From: Gammaproteobacteria bacterium
GTDB lineage: Bacteria > Pseudomonadota > Gammaproteobacteria > HK1
NCBI GenBank assembly: GCA_012103455.1
Contig: WLWT01000001.1
Coordinates: 2,032,001 to 2,096,000 of the forward strand
Direction of reading: 5' to 3'
Length of the DNA: 64,000 nt
Shown: positions 34,475 through 43,431 of the stretch, piece by piece
Position numbering within the stretch: the first letter of the stretch is position 1
Layout: every line of letters begins with the position of its first letter
The notes under the pieces: model-generated
The model's database searches: none
What the model was told of the DNA's origin: nothing
What the model saw: the letters and a program-made list of their open reading frames with translations, nothing else
Made by a program: the position numbers and the translations under genes

Positions 34475-35293
34475 TCACGCCGAGTTAGCGGCGGCGCCTT
34501 GAAACAGATCGATGAGGGCTTCTAGAACCGCGTCGGGCTGTTCTGCCATCAGCATATGGCCGGTGCCGGCAACCTCTACGCGCCGCGCTTTGGCGAGGGC
34601 TGCGTGCAGATTCTCGGTCGCCCTAGGCGGCGTCATCAGGTCTAGCTGTCCTAGGATCAGCAACGTGTCAGCGGTGATCTCACCAGCGCTTTGCACGCCT
34701 TTTTCATAGTGATTGCAAGCGCGCAGATCGTTACCCAAAACGCCGGGTCCACTGCGTTCGAGCAAGCGCAAGGAAGATGCAGTCAGCCACTCTCCAGGTG
34801 TATGCGGCCCACCGCCCACCTGGGCGGGCAGGCTGAGTCCCCAAAGGGTGATCATGTCGTAAGCGGCGTGATCATCCGCGTCTGCCGCATGTTGCAGCAC
34901 AGCGGCCACTGGCATGGGCACTGCGGTGCCGACCAAGGCGAGGGCGCTCACGCCGCTACCCGCTTGGGCGGCACCTTCCAAGGCCACCAGCGAGCCCATG
35001 CTGTGACCGGCTACCATCACTGCTTGGCCATGGGCAATAACCCGACAGAACTTGTTCAACCACGCGCCGCCCGTCTCGATGGCCGCTAGCGGGGGACCTT
35101 CGCTGCGGCCATGCCCCGGCAGATCGACGGCGTACGCGTTGCAGCCGTGGTGCGCGAAATAGCGCGCTTGCAGGGTCCACACTGTGTGATCCAGGCCGGC
35201 GCCGTGGACGAAAACAACGGTAGGTTGGCCGGTTACAGGTGCGCGGGCGCCGGTGTAGGCGTAGGCGCGGGCGCCATCGATTTCAACGAACAT
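34475..35293 (-). CDS. alpha/beta-hydrolase
   Basis: A 272-residue alpha/beta-hydrolase. The oxyanion loop is HGAG (30-33), the nucleophile elbow GHSMGS has Ser98, the charge-relay Asp lies in the LGQLDLMTPP loop and the His in GTGHMLM near residue 247. The substrate is unknown; neighbours of this type are esterases or hydrolases of ring-cleavage products. No signal peptide, so cytoplasmic. It is 67 bp downstream of metY on the same strand and could be co-transcribed with it. Confidence 0.88.
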   Translation of the reverse strand: MFVEIDGARAYAYTGARAPVTGQPTVVFVHGAGLDHTVWTLQARYFAHHGCNAYAVDLPGHGRSEGPPLAAIETGGAWLNKFCRVIAHGQAVMVAGHSMGSLVALEGAAQAGSGVSALALVGTAVPMPVAAVLQHAADADDHAAYDMITLWGLSLPAQVGGGPHTPGEWLTASSLRLLERSGPGVLGNDLRACNHYEKGVQSAGEITADTLLILGQLDLMTPPRATENLHAALAKARRVEVAGTGHMLMAEQPDAVLEALIDLFQGAAANSA

Positions 35294-35360
35294 TGCGCTA
35301 GCTCTTTCACTTATGACTTAAGGTTTATTCACTATGGGAACTTATGACTATGGCGGCTTA

Positions 35361-36662
35361 TCACTGCTTGACGCGCTTAGCCGCCCGCAGGCCACGTTTC
35401 AAATCGGTGATGAGGTCTTGCGGGTCTTCCAGTCCGATGGATAGACGAATAGTACCTTGCGTGATCCCGGCAGCCGCTAGCGCGGGCCCATCCATGCGGT
35501 GATGGGTGGTCGATGCGGGATGGATCACCAGGCTCTTGGCATCGCCCACATTGGCAAGATGCGAAAAGATGCCAAGAGCCTCGATAAAAGCACGCCCGGC
35601 GGCCCGGCCCCCGTTCAGATCGAAACTGAAAACCGCGCCCGCGCCTTTGGGCAGTAATGTCTTGGCCAACTCGTGATCAGGGTGATCGTCCAGCTCCGGA
35701 TAACTCACCGAGCTGATGTTTTCGTCCTCTTTTAGAAAAGCGATCACGGCTCGGGTGTTGTCCACGTGGCGTTGCATACGCAGCGGCAGCGTTTCGATGC
35801 CTTGCAGTATTTGAAAAGCAGTCGTCGGGCTCATGCAGGCGCCGAAGTCGCGGGCGCCCTCTTTGCGGGCCCGGTTGATATAAGCGGCCGGTCCGTATTC
35901 TTCGGCGAAATTCATCTCGTGAAAGCCGGCGTACGGTTCGGTCATGGTGGGAAATTTACCCGAGCCCTCCCAGTTGAAACGGCCGGCGTCCACCAGTACA
36001 CCCCCGATGGCTACGCCGTGTCCACCCAAGAACTTCGTGGCTGAGTGGAACACGATGTCGGCGCCGTGTTCGAAGGGCTTGCACAGATAGGGTGTGGCGA
36101 AGGTGTTGTCCACCACCAGAGGAATACCGTGGCGGTGAGCGATCTCGCTCAGCACCGGGAAGTTCATGATTTCAAGGCCTGGATTGCCCAGTGTTTCACC
36201 ATAGAGCGCCCGGGTATTGTCACGGATAGCCGCGGCGAAAGCGCCCGGGTCGCGCGGATCGACGAACGTCGTTTCGATACCGAAGCGGGGCAGTGTGTAG
36301 GACAACAAATTGTGCGAGCCGCCGTAGAGTGAACGAGAAGCGACGATATGCGAGCCGGCGCCCATCAGTGTAGTGATGGCCAAATGCATGGCTGCCTGGC
36401 CGCTGGCGGTGGCGATGGCGCCTACCCCGCCTTCCAGGGCGCTGACGCGCTCTTCCAGCACTGCATTGGTGGGGTTGGTGATGCGCGAATAGACGTGACC
36501 TGGGCGCTCGGCATTGAACAGTGCCGCCGCGTGATCGCTACTGCGAAAAACAAATGAGGCCGTCTGGTAGATGGGCACGGCCCGGGCGCCGGTGGCCGTG
36601 TCCGGCTGCTGTCCGGCGTGTAGGCTCAAGGTGTCGAATTCTAAGTAATCGGGTCCAGCCAT
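35361..36662 (-). CDS. metY: O-acetylhomoserine sulfhydrylase
   Basis: A PLP enzyme of 433 residues that makes homocysteine from O-acetylhomoserine and sulfide. Start ATG at 36662 gives AGPDYLEFDTLSLHAGQQPD, the normal N-terminus; the frame further upstream is translated repeat-like spacer. The PLP lysine lies in SATKFLGGHG, and the family block YGETLGNPGLEIMNF and the long insertion EEYGPAAYINRARKEGARDFGA are specific to MetY-type enzymes. Just upstream, between 36663 and 36790, a degenerate short repeat (tatagtcgagtg and variants) occurs. Confidence 0.94.
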   Translation of the reverse strand: MAGPDYLEFDTLSLHAGQQPDTATGARAVPIYQTASFVFRSSDHAAALFNAERPGHVYSRITNPTNAVLEERVSALEGGVGAIATASGQAAMHLAITTLMGAGSHIVASRSLYGGSHNLLSYTLPRFGIETTFVDPRDPGAFAAAIRDNTRALYGETLGNPGLEIMNFPVLSEIAHRHGIPLVVDNTFATPYLCKPFEHGADIVFHSATKFLGGHGVAIGGVLVDAGRFNWEGSGKFPTMTEPYAGFHEMNFAEEYGPAAYINRARKEGARDFGACMSPTTAFQILQGIETLPLRMQRHVDNTRAVIAFLKEDENISSVSYPELDDHPDHELAKTLLPKGAGAVFSFDLNGGRAAGRAFIEALGIFSHLANVGDAKSLVIHPASTTHHRMDGPALAAAGITQGTIRLSIGLEDPQDLITDLKRGLRAAKRVKQ

Positions 36663-36850
36663 AGTCGGATGCCTATAGTCGAGTGTCCTATGAGTTGAGC
36701 GCCCTACGGTGTGGAGTTCTATGGTTTGGAACTGCGTGATTGAGCGCCCATGGTCGAGTGATTTGTAGGGCTGGCGCATAGTCGAGGCGCGCCACGTTAC
36801 AGGGATCGGCCGGCGCATGCTACCGGCTCAAGACCTCATTTATGACACGC

Positions 36851-36894
36851 TGTAACACGCGTGTTACAGCTTTGTAACGCCGTTGTCATATTCA
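36851..36894 (+). promoter_or_regulatory. PhoB operator: four tandem 11-bp half-sites
   Basis: Four consecutive 11-bp units each begin with a TGT(A/T/C)A-type heptamer: tgtaaca (36851), tgttaca (36862), tgtaacg (36873) and tgtcata (36884). The 7-bp core plus 4-bp spacer matches the Pho box (CTGTCAT repeats at 11-bp spacing). A fifth, weaker unit may precede it (tatgaca at 36841). It lies 57 bp before the pstS start, and PhoB is encoded in the same cluster, so phosphate starvation control is very likely. Confidence 0.88.
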
Positions 36895-36950
36895 TTGCCC
36901 GAAATACCCGCCCGAGTCAATTCATCTGAGTTAAGAGGGTTCCTGAGCTA

Positions 36951-37979
36951 ATGAAAACTCGTACGGCTTTGGCGGCTTTTGCTGCTGTGACCTTGAGTAC
37001 GGCAGTGCAAGCGCGTGACTACATCAGCATTGTCGGTTCGTCAACCGTGTACCCGTTTGCCACCACCGTTGCTGAGCAGTTCGGGAAATCGTCCGGTTTC
37101 AAGACCCCGAAGGTCGAGTCTACCGGCTCCGGGGGTGGTCTTAAGTTGTTCTGTGCGGGCGTGGGCGTTCAGCATCCGGATATCACCAATGCTTCGCGCC
37201 GCATCAAGCAATCGGAAGTAGACCGCTGCGCCCGGAACGGCGTGACCGGCATCATAGAAGTCAAGGTGGGCTACGACGGCATAGTCATCGCCAACGCCAG
37301 ATCCGCGCAGCGGCTCTCGCTCACCCGCAAGGATGTTTTTCTCGCCTTGGCTGAGCAGGTCCCAACGGGGGTGGGCAACGAGTTGGGCGCTAATGAGTCG
37401 AAGACTTGGCGCGACGTCAATGCGTCCCTTCCCGCCGTTAAGATCGAGGTGCTAGGTCCGCCGCCCACCTCCGGCACCAGGGATGCATTCGCTGAACTGG
37501 CGCTGGAAGGCGGGTGCAAGCAGATCGGCTTCATCGAGAAGATGAAAAAGCAAGACGAGAAGAAGTACAAGCGTATCTGCCACTCGGTGCGTGAGGACGG
37601 TGCATACGTCGAGGTTGGCGAGAATGATAATCTTATCGTGCAGAAGCTGGCGGCTAATAAAGATGCGGTCGGTGTCTTCGGCTTCAGCTTCCTCGACCAA
37701 AATGCCGACAAGGTGCAAGGTTCCATCATCGACGGTGTGGAACCTAGCTTCGACAATATCGCCGATGGCAAATACCCGGTGTCGCGTCCTCTGTACTTCT
37801 ACGTGAAGAAAGCACACATCGGTGTGGTACCTGGCATCCAGGAGTTCCTGACCGAGTTTACTGCCGAGAAAGCCTGGGGCTCCGATGGGTATTTGACCGA
37901 CAAAGGTCTTATCCCTATGCCTGATGAGGAGCGCGAAGCGTTTGCGGCGGCGGCGAATAACACCAACTTGACGATGTAA
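36951..37979 (+). CDS. pstS: phosphate-binding protein PstS
   Basis: Periplasmic phosphate receptor for the PstCAB importer, 342 residues. A signal peptide of about 21 residues ends VQA. Ligand-loop motifs are visible: GSSTVYPF, STGSGGG and PPPTSGTRDAF, which contact phosphate oxygens. It belongs to the longer PstS subtype common in Pseudomonas and marine gammaproteobacteria. It begins the operon pstS-pstC-pstA-pstB-phoU-phoB-phoR, all on the same strand, preceded by four PhoB half-sites. Confidence 0.96.
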   Translation: MKTRTALAAFAAVTLSTAVQARDYISIVGSSTVYPFATTVAEQFGKSSGFKTPKVESTGSGGGLKLFCAGVGVQHPDITNASRRIKQSEVDRCARNGVTGIIEVKVGYDGIVIANARSAQRLSLTRKDVFLALAEQVPTGVGNELGANESKTWRDVNASLPAVKIEVLGPPPTSGTRDAFAELALEGGCKQIGFIEKMKKQDEKKYKRICHSVREDGAYVEVGENDNLIVQKLAANKDAVGVFGFSFLDQNADKVQGSIIDGVEPSFDNIADGKYPVSRPLYFYVKKAHIGVVPGIQEFLTEFTAEKAWGSDGYLTDKGLIPMPDEEREAFAAAANNTNLTM

Positions 37980-37990
37980 CTCGCTCCCTC

Positions 37991-39379
37991 ATGTCCGCTA
38001 TCCCTCTTTTTGCGGTTCTGTTGGCGCTATCTGGCGCCGCCTACATGGTCGGCCGGCAACGCGCTTGCAGCGTTGCCGGTTCGCCCCAGGGTTTACGTGA
38101 ATTGCATTCCAGGCCCACCTACTATGGCAGCTTGGCCGCCATGTGGTGCGCGGCGCCTGCCATCTTGCTGGCGGGCGTTTGGTTTTCGCTGGAGGGATAC
38201 ATCATCTCCGGCATGGTGGCCGCGGAATTGCCGCAGACCATGCGCTCATTGAGCGCCGGTGAACTGGGCTTGGTGTTGGATGATATCCGTGGCGTTGTCG
38301 AAGGCAATGCCACCTCCAGAGCGGTCGATCCGGTGTTGACAGCCGCGGCCGAGCGTTACCGCGGCCTCATGAGTGGTTCTCATTGGCTGTTGACCCTATT
38401 GGCGCTAGGCCTCGCGATCTTGACGACTGTTTGGGTTCGCGCTCGCATATCGACACAGTTGCGCGCGCGCAATCAGGTGGAGGCCGGGCTGCGCATTTTT
38501 TTGATCGCCAGCTCCCTGGTGGCGGTACTGACCACCGTAGGTATCGTGTTGTCGGTTCTGTTCGAGGCCCACCGTTTCTTCCAGGCGATCCCGCCCGCCG
38601 ACTTTTTGTTCGGCACCAAGTGGAGCCCGCAGACGGCTATTCGTGAAGATCAAGTCGGCTCATCCGGGGCTTTTGGCGCGGTGCCGTTGTTCGTAGGCAC
38701 TTTGTTGATCTCGGGGATTGCCATGTGCGTGGCCGTGCCCATAGGGCTTATGTCGGCCATCTATCTGGCGGAATACGCTCACCCTGAATTTCGCGCATGG
38801 GCCAAACCGATGTTGGAGGTGCTAGCCGGCATTCCGACGGTCGTATACGGCTATTTCGCCGCTTTGGTGGTGGCACCCGAAATACGGGGAGTGGGTGAAT
38901 ATCTGGGTTTGGACGTGTCATCGGAGAGTGCCTTGGCCGCGGGCACGGTCATGGGCATCATGATCATTCCTTTCGTGTCGTCCATTGCCGATGATGTCAT
39001 TACCGCGGTGCCGCAGTCGCTGCGTGACGGTTCTTACGGGCTAGGGGCAACCCAGTCGGAGACTATCCGGCAAGTGGTCATTCCGGCAGCGCTGCCCGGT
39101 ATCGTGGGCGGTGTGTTATTGGCCGTTTCAAGAGCCATTGGCGAGACTATGATCGTGGTGATGGCGGCAGGGCTGGCGGCCAATCTCACCGCCAATCCGC
39201 TGGAGGCGGTCACCACTGTCACAGTGCAGATAGTGACACTGCTGACCGGCGATCAGGTTTTTGACAGTCCCAAGACTCTGGCGGCGTTCGCGCTCGGTCT
39301 TATCTTGTTCATCGTTACCCTTATTTTGAACGTGATCGCGCTCTATGTAGTGCGCAAGTACCGGGAACAATATGAATAA
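37991..39379 (+). CDS. pstC: phosphate ABC transporter permease PstC
   Basis: A 462-residue permease, longer than the E. coli type because of an N-terminal extra helix region and a periplasmic loop (about residues 60-145). The C-terminal core of six helices carries the ABC permease coupling loop GSYGLGATQSETIRQVVIPAALPGI. It forms the membrane channel with PstA. It starts 11 bp after pstS and overlaps pstA by 8 bp. Confidence 0.95.
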   Translation: MSAIPLFAVLLALSGAAYMVGRQRACSVAGSPQGLRELHSRPTYYGSLAAMWCAAPAILLAGVWFSLEGYIISGMVAAELPQTMRSLSAGELGLVLDDIRGVVEGNATSRAVDPVLTAAAERYRGLMSGSHWLLTLLALGLAILTTVWVRARISTQLRARNQVEAGLRIFLIASSLVAVLTTVGIVLSVLFEAHRFFQAIPPADFLFGTKWSPQTAIREDQVGSSGAFGAVPLFVGTLLISGIAMCVAVPIGLMSAIYLAEYAHPEFRAWAKPMLEVLAGIPTVVYGYFAALVVAPEIRGVGEYLGLDVSSESALAAGTVMGIMIIPFVSSIADDVITAVPQSLRDGSYGLGATQSETIRQVVIPAALPGIVGGVLLAVSRAIGETMIVVMAAGLAANLTANPLEAVTTVTVQIVTLLTGDQVFDSPKTLAAFALGLILFIVTLILNVIALYVVRKYREQYE

Positions 39380-40676
39380 ACCGGTTACGGCCCCGAGCAA
39401 TCTCTGGGACGATCCCCGTTTTCAGCGGCGGCTGTCGAAGCGTTATGCGGCAGAGAAGCGGTTTCGCCTGTGCGGCATTGCCGCCATCGCCTTGGCATTG
39501 ATCTGTCTGCTCGTGCTGTTGACCGCCATCGTCGGTAACGGCACCGGTGCATTGCGCCAAACGTATATGGCGATTGACGTCTACTTCGATCCGGCACGCA
39601 TTGATCCGAAGCGCACCGGAGATCCGGAGATCATTCGCCAGGGTGATTTTGGCGGTGTCGTCAAAGCCGCCATGCGTAAAGCCTTCCCGCAAGTCGAAGG
39701 CCGTAGATCCAAGCGCAGGCTCTACAAGCTGGTAAGTCCGGGCGCGGCATTCCAATTGGGCGATATGGTGCGTGAGCAGCCGTCGCTTATCGGGCAAACG
39801 CGCACGGTTTGGGTACCCGCCGATGACGACGTAGATATGCTGATGAAAGGCATCATGGACCGCCGCTTACCTGAAAACGAGCGCCGGCTCAACGACAAGA
39901 GCATTGCCTGGATCGATGAGTTGGTAGAAGCAGGCCGTATCGAGAAGCGATTCAACCGCGCTTTTTTCGAATCGGGAGACTCCAGGGAACCGGAGTTGGC
40001 CGGGATCCGTGGGGCCTTGACGGGCTCGTTCTATACCCTGGTCGTCACTCTCGTATTGTCTTTTCCCGTGGGCGTGGGAGCGGCTATTTATCTGGAAGAA
40101 CTCGCCCCCAAAAACCGCCTGACCGACCTCATCGAGGTCAACATCAACAACCTGGCTGCGGTACCGTCGATCGTGTTCGGGCTGCTGGGTCTGGCGGTTT
40201 TTTTGAACTTTTTCCATCTGCCGCGTTCCGCGCCAGTGGTGGGCGCCTTGGTGCTGACACTGATGACCTTGCCCACCATCATTATCGCTGCGCGGGCGGC
40301 GCTCAAGTCGGTACCGCCGTCTATTCGCGAGGCCGCTTTAAGTGTGGGCGCATCGCCTATGCAAACGGTTATTCAGCACGTATTGCCGTTGGCCATGCCG
40401 GGGGTGCTAACCGGTACCATCATCGGCATGGCGCGTGCCCTCGGTGAGACGGCGCCGCTACTCATGATCGGCATGGTGGCTTTCGTCGTCGATATTCCAG
40501 CCCATCCGCTCGATAAATCCACGGTGCTGCCCGTGCAAGTTTTCCTCTGGGCGGACAGTCCGGAGCGGGCCTTCGAGGAGCGTACTGCCGCGGCCACTTT
40601 GGTGCTGCTCGTGTTTCTAATCGTCATGAACGCCGCCGCGGTCTTACTTCGGCAGCGATTTGAAAAGCGTTGGTAG
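39372..40676 (+). CDS. pstA: phosphate ABC transporter permease PstA
   Basis: A 434-residue permease. An N-terminal helix and a long periplasmic domain (about residues 55-210) precede the six-helix core, with the coupling loop REAALSVGASPMQTVIQHVLPLAMPG. The long form matches that of PstC; both carry extra N-terminal domains, as in pseudomonads. Partner of PstC. Confidence 0.95.
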   Translation: MNKPVTAPSNLWDDPRFQRRLSKRYAAEKRFRLCGIAAIALALICLLVLLTAIVGNGTGALRQTYMAIDVYFDPARIDPKRTGDPEIIRQGDFGGVVKAAMRKAFPQVEGRRSKRRLYKLVSPGAAFQLGDMVREQPSLIGQTRTVWVPADDDVDMLMKGIMDRRLPENERRLNDKSIAWIDELVEAGRIEKRFNRAFFESGDSREPELAGIRGALTGSFYTLVVTLVLSFPVGVGAAIYLEELAPKNRLTDLIEVNINNLAAVPSIVFGLLGLAVFLNFFHLPRSAPVVGALVLTLMTLPTIIIAARAALKSVPPSIREAALSVGASPMQTVIQHVLPLAMPGVLTGTIIGMARALGETAPLLMIGMVAFVVDIPAHPLDKSTVLPVQVFLWADSPERAFEERTAAATLVLLVFLIVMNAAAVLLRQRFEKRW

Positions 40677-40718
40677 CTTAGTGAACGTATACTGTGGCCA
40701 TCTGGAGCGCGTTTGGCA

Positions 40719-41627
40719 ATGAGTGAAGCCGTTGTTGGAGATAGTTTCGTCGTTGGAGATAGTTTATTGACGCCCGCAGCAGGGCCGCCTGCAAGCGAGG
40801 GCAAAATCAGACCGGAATTGGAGCACGTTCTGGCGGATGATTTCGTCACGCAGGGGGAGTCGCTGGTTGACGGCGCACGTATGGCTACCCGTGACGTCAA
40901 GGTCTTCTACAGCGGCAAGCAAGCGATATTCGATGTCAGCTTGGATATCGCGCCGAACGAAGTCATTGCCATGATCGGGCCTTCCGGTTGCGGTAAGTCA
41001 ACATTTCTGCGTTGTCTTAACCGTATGAACGACACCATTGATACGTGCCGCGTGAGCGGCATGATCACGCTGGATGGCCAGGATATCTACGATCCGAAGT
41101 TGGATGTAGTGCCGCTGCGCGCCCGGGTTGGCATGGTGTTTCAAAAGCCGAATCCGTTCCCCAAGTCCATCTATGACAACGTAGCCTACGGCCCGCGTAT
41201 CCATGGGCTGGCATCGAATCGGCGCGAATTCGAGGCGATCGTGGAAACCAGTTTGACCAAAGCTGGCCTGTGGGACGAAGTGAAAGATCGTCTGGAGCAA
41301 CCCGGCACTGGCTTGTCCGGTGGCCAGCAGCAACGCCTTTGTATCGCCCGAGCCATCGCTGTGAGTCCCGACGTCATCCTTATGGACGAGCCCTGTTCGG
41401 CGCTGGATCCTATAGCTACGGCGCGCATCGAAGAGCTTATCGACGAATTGCGTGAGCAATACACCATCGCCATCGTGACCCATTCGATGCAACAGGCGGC
41501 ACGGGTATCCCAGCGTACTGCGTATTTTCATCTGGGACGGCTGGTGGAAGTCGGTGAGACTTCTTTGGTCTTCACCAACCCTAGGCACAAATTGACCGAG
41601 GACTACATCACTGGCCGGTTCGGCTGA
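40719..41627 (+). CDS. pstB: phosphate ABC transporter ATPase PstB
   Basis: ATPase of the phosphate importer, about 302 residues. Walker A is GPSGCGKST, the signature LSGGQQQR and Walker B VILMDEP; the H-loop VTHSMQQA follows. The first 50 residues are an extension absent from most PstB proteins. It contains an 18-bp tandem duplication near 40734 that encodes [13 protein letters not shown] use the ATG at 40719; a TTG at 40713 is equally in frame. A start further in, nearer the conserved core, is possible. Confidence 0.95.
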   Translation: MSEAVVGDSFVVGDSLLTPAAGPPASEGKIRPELEHVLADDFVTQGESLVDGARMATRDVKVFYSGKQAIFDVSLDIAPNEVIAMIGPSGCGKSTFLRCLNRMNDTIDTCRVSGMITLDGQDIYDPKLDVVPLRARVGMVFQKPNPFPKSIYDNVAYGPRIHGLASNRREFEAIVETSLTKAGLWDEVKDRLEQPGTGLSGGQQQRLCIARAIAVSPDVILMDEPCSALDPIATARIEELIDELREQYTIAIVTHSMQQAARVSQRTAYFHLGRLVEVGETSLVFTNPRHKLTEDYITGRFG

Positions 41628-41706
41628 AACTCAAGCGCTACAACGCCATGAACTCATTAGTCCTATAACCCCATCAACCCTACCAAACACTGGCGAGGCG
41701 GGCCCA

Positions 41707-42432
41707 TTGGAACTCGATACCTCCGATCTAGGCGGACATATTCACCGCCAATATGACGAAGACTTAGAGGCGATACGCACCCGTGTGTTGGCCATGGGTG
41801 GCTTAGTGGAGCAGCAGATCGACAATGCGCTCAAAGCGCTGCGCGATGAGGATGTAGAACTCGGCGAGCGTGTGGTAGGAGATGATTGCAAGATCAACGA
41901 ACTGGAAGTCGGTATTGATGAAGAGTGCACCCGCATCATTGCGCTGCGCCAACCTGCCGCCGGTGATCTGCGCATGGTGGTAGCGATCATCAAAACCATC
42001 ACTGATCTGGAGCGCATTGGCGATGAGGCGGAGAAGATCGGGCGCATGGCGGCGCGGCTTGCCGGTACCTGTTACTCCCGCCGCCAGATGAATGGGGTAC
42101 AGCACCTGGGGAGTCGCGTGTCCAAGATGGTGCATGATGCATTGGATGCATTTGCGCGACTGGATGTCAATTCAGCCTTGCGTGTAGTACGCGAAGATGA
42201 AGGTGTAGATGCTGAATACGAGACCATCATGCGCACGCTGAGCACTTACATGATGGAAGATCCCCGTCAAATAGCGCAAGCCATGGATATCATCTGGTGC
42301 GTGCGGGCGCTGGAGCGCATAGGCGATCACGCTAAGAATATCTGCGAGTATCTTATCTATTTCGTCAAGGGCAAGGATGTAAGGCATATCAGCGTGGAGG
42401 ATATGGAGCGCGAGGCTAATGCGTTGGCTTGA
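41707..42432 (+). CDS. phoU: phosphate signalling regulator PhoU
   Basis: A 241-residue protein of two three-helix bundles that links PstSCAB to PhoR and keeps the regulon off when phosphate is plentiful. Metal-binding ExxxD motifs are visible in both halves (ERIGDEAEKIGR and ERIGDHAKNICEY). Start is a TTG at 41707. The stop overlaps the possible PhoB TTG start. Confidence 0.95.
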   Translation: MELDTSDLGGHIHRQYDEDLEAIRTRVLAMGGLVEQQIDNALKALRDEDVELGERVVGDDCKINELEVGIDEECTRIIALRQPAAGDLRMVVAIIKTITDLERIGDEAEKIGRMAARLAGTCYSRRQMNGVQHLGSRVSKMVHDALDAFARLDVNSALRVVREDEGVDAEYETIMRTLSTYMMEDPRQIAQAMDIIWCVRALERIGDHAKNICEYLIYFVKGKDVRHISVEDMEREANALA

Positions 42433-43271
42433 TTCGCCCAATGTCGGACTTACCAATGTCGGACTTACCAATGTCAGGCTTACCAATGTCAGGCTTACCA
42501 ATGTCAGGCTTACCAATGTCGGACTTACGTAAGGCTGCCCTGCTTGGAGCCTTTTATGGGCGGAGGCAAAAAAGCTTGCTCGTCGTCGAAGATGAGCCCG
42601 CCGTAAGGGAGATGGTGGCCGACAACTTTCGTATGTCCGGGTACGCCGTCGAGGAGGCGAGTAGTGTAGGCGAGGCTTGGGAACTGATCTCCAGGGCGAT
42701 GCCTAATCTAGTGTTGTTGGATTGGATGTTACCGGATTCCAGCGGTATGGAATTTCTCAGGCGATTGCGCCGGGAAGAACCGACTAGGGCGTTGCCGGTG
42801 ATCATGTTAACGGCCAGGGGCGAGGAGGCCGATCGTATCCGCGGCCTCAATGTAGGGGCGGATGACTATCTGGGCAAACCGTTCTCTTTGCGCGAATTGG
42901 AAGCGCGGGTCAAGGCGGTACTGCGCCGTGCGGGTGTCGCCGATTTCGAACCGGTTGTCAGGGCGGGTGGACTTGAAATCGACCTTGAGCGTCACCGGGT
43001 GATGGCTAATAGCGTTGAGACTCAGTTAGGCCCGACCGAATTTCGCCTGCTGCATTTTTTGATGAGCCATCCGGAGCGGGTATTCTCCAGAACCCAATTG
43101 CTTGACAATGCCTGGGGACACGACGTGTATATAGAAGAGCGCACCGTCGATGTTCATGTGCGCCGGCTGCGCAGGCGGTTGGAGCCTAGTGGCACCGACG
43201 AGCACATTCAAACGGTTCGTGGCGTTGGTTACAAATTTAGCGTAGCGATGCCTCCCCAAGACGCGCGTTGA
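42429..43271 (+). CDS. phoB: phosphate response regulator PhoB with repeat-derived N-terminus
   Basis: An OmpR/PhoB-class regulator. The receiver domain starts at KSLLVVEDEPAVREMV, the phosphoacceptor is Asp in LLDWMLPDSSG, and the conserved Lys is in LGKPFS. The C-terminal winged helix carries RTVDVHVRRLRRRL. Before the receiver there is an unusual stretch of about 45 residues whose first 30 are six MS(D/G)LP-type pentapeptides from a 15-bp tandem repeat. The receiver normally starts within a few residues of the N-terminus, so translation may start instead within or after the repeat. Each repeat unit contains an ATG, which makes multiple starts possible. A TTG at 42429 is the upstream limit. 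Confidence 0.93.
   Translation: MIRPMSDLPMSDLPMSGLPMSGLPMSGLPMSDLRKAALLGAFYGRRQKSLLVVEDEPAVREMVADNFRMSGYAVEEASSVGEAWELISRAMPNLVLLDWMLPDSSGMEFLRRLRREEPTRALPVIMLTARGEEADRIRGLNVGADDYLGKPFSLRELEARVKAVLRRAGVADFEPVVRAGGLEIDLERHRVMANSVETQLGPTEFRLLHFLMSHPERVFSRTQLLDNAWGHDVYIEERTVDVHVRRLRRRLEPSGTDEHIQTVRGVGYKFSVAMPPQDAR
42438..42527 (+). repeat. 15-bp tandem repeat, six units, at phoB start
   Basis: Six units of ccaatgtc(g/a)g(a/g)ctta (42438-42452 and so on, to 42527). Units 1, 2 and 6 read cggac and units 3 to 5 read caggc. In the phoB frame they encode PMSDL or PMSGL, and each contains an in-frame ATG. Confidence 0.96.
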
Positions 43272-43276
43272 CGCTA

Positions 43277-43417
43277 GGGCACCTCTAACAATGCACTTTT
43301 TCCGCGATTGCGGCGTCAGCGCCGTGCTCCAATCCTCAGGTATCACCTATACACTGCGGTTGCGCGCGCGGTGCTTCCTTGCACTCACGAAACAATGACT
43401 ATTTTTAGCAGGCGCCC
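43277..43417 (-). repeat. MITE-like element copy 6, with GCTA duplication, between phoB and phoR
   Basis: A 141-bp copy with ends gggcacctctaacaat and atttttagcaggcgccc. It is flanked by GCTA at 43273-43276 and 43418-43421. Removing it and one GCTA leaves a 15-bp gap between the phoB stop and the phoR ATG, so the insertion has stretched a tightly packed operon junction tenfold. Confidence 0.95.
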
Positions 43418-43431
43418 GCTAGTTTGCACCA

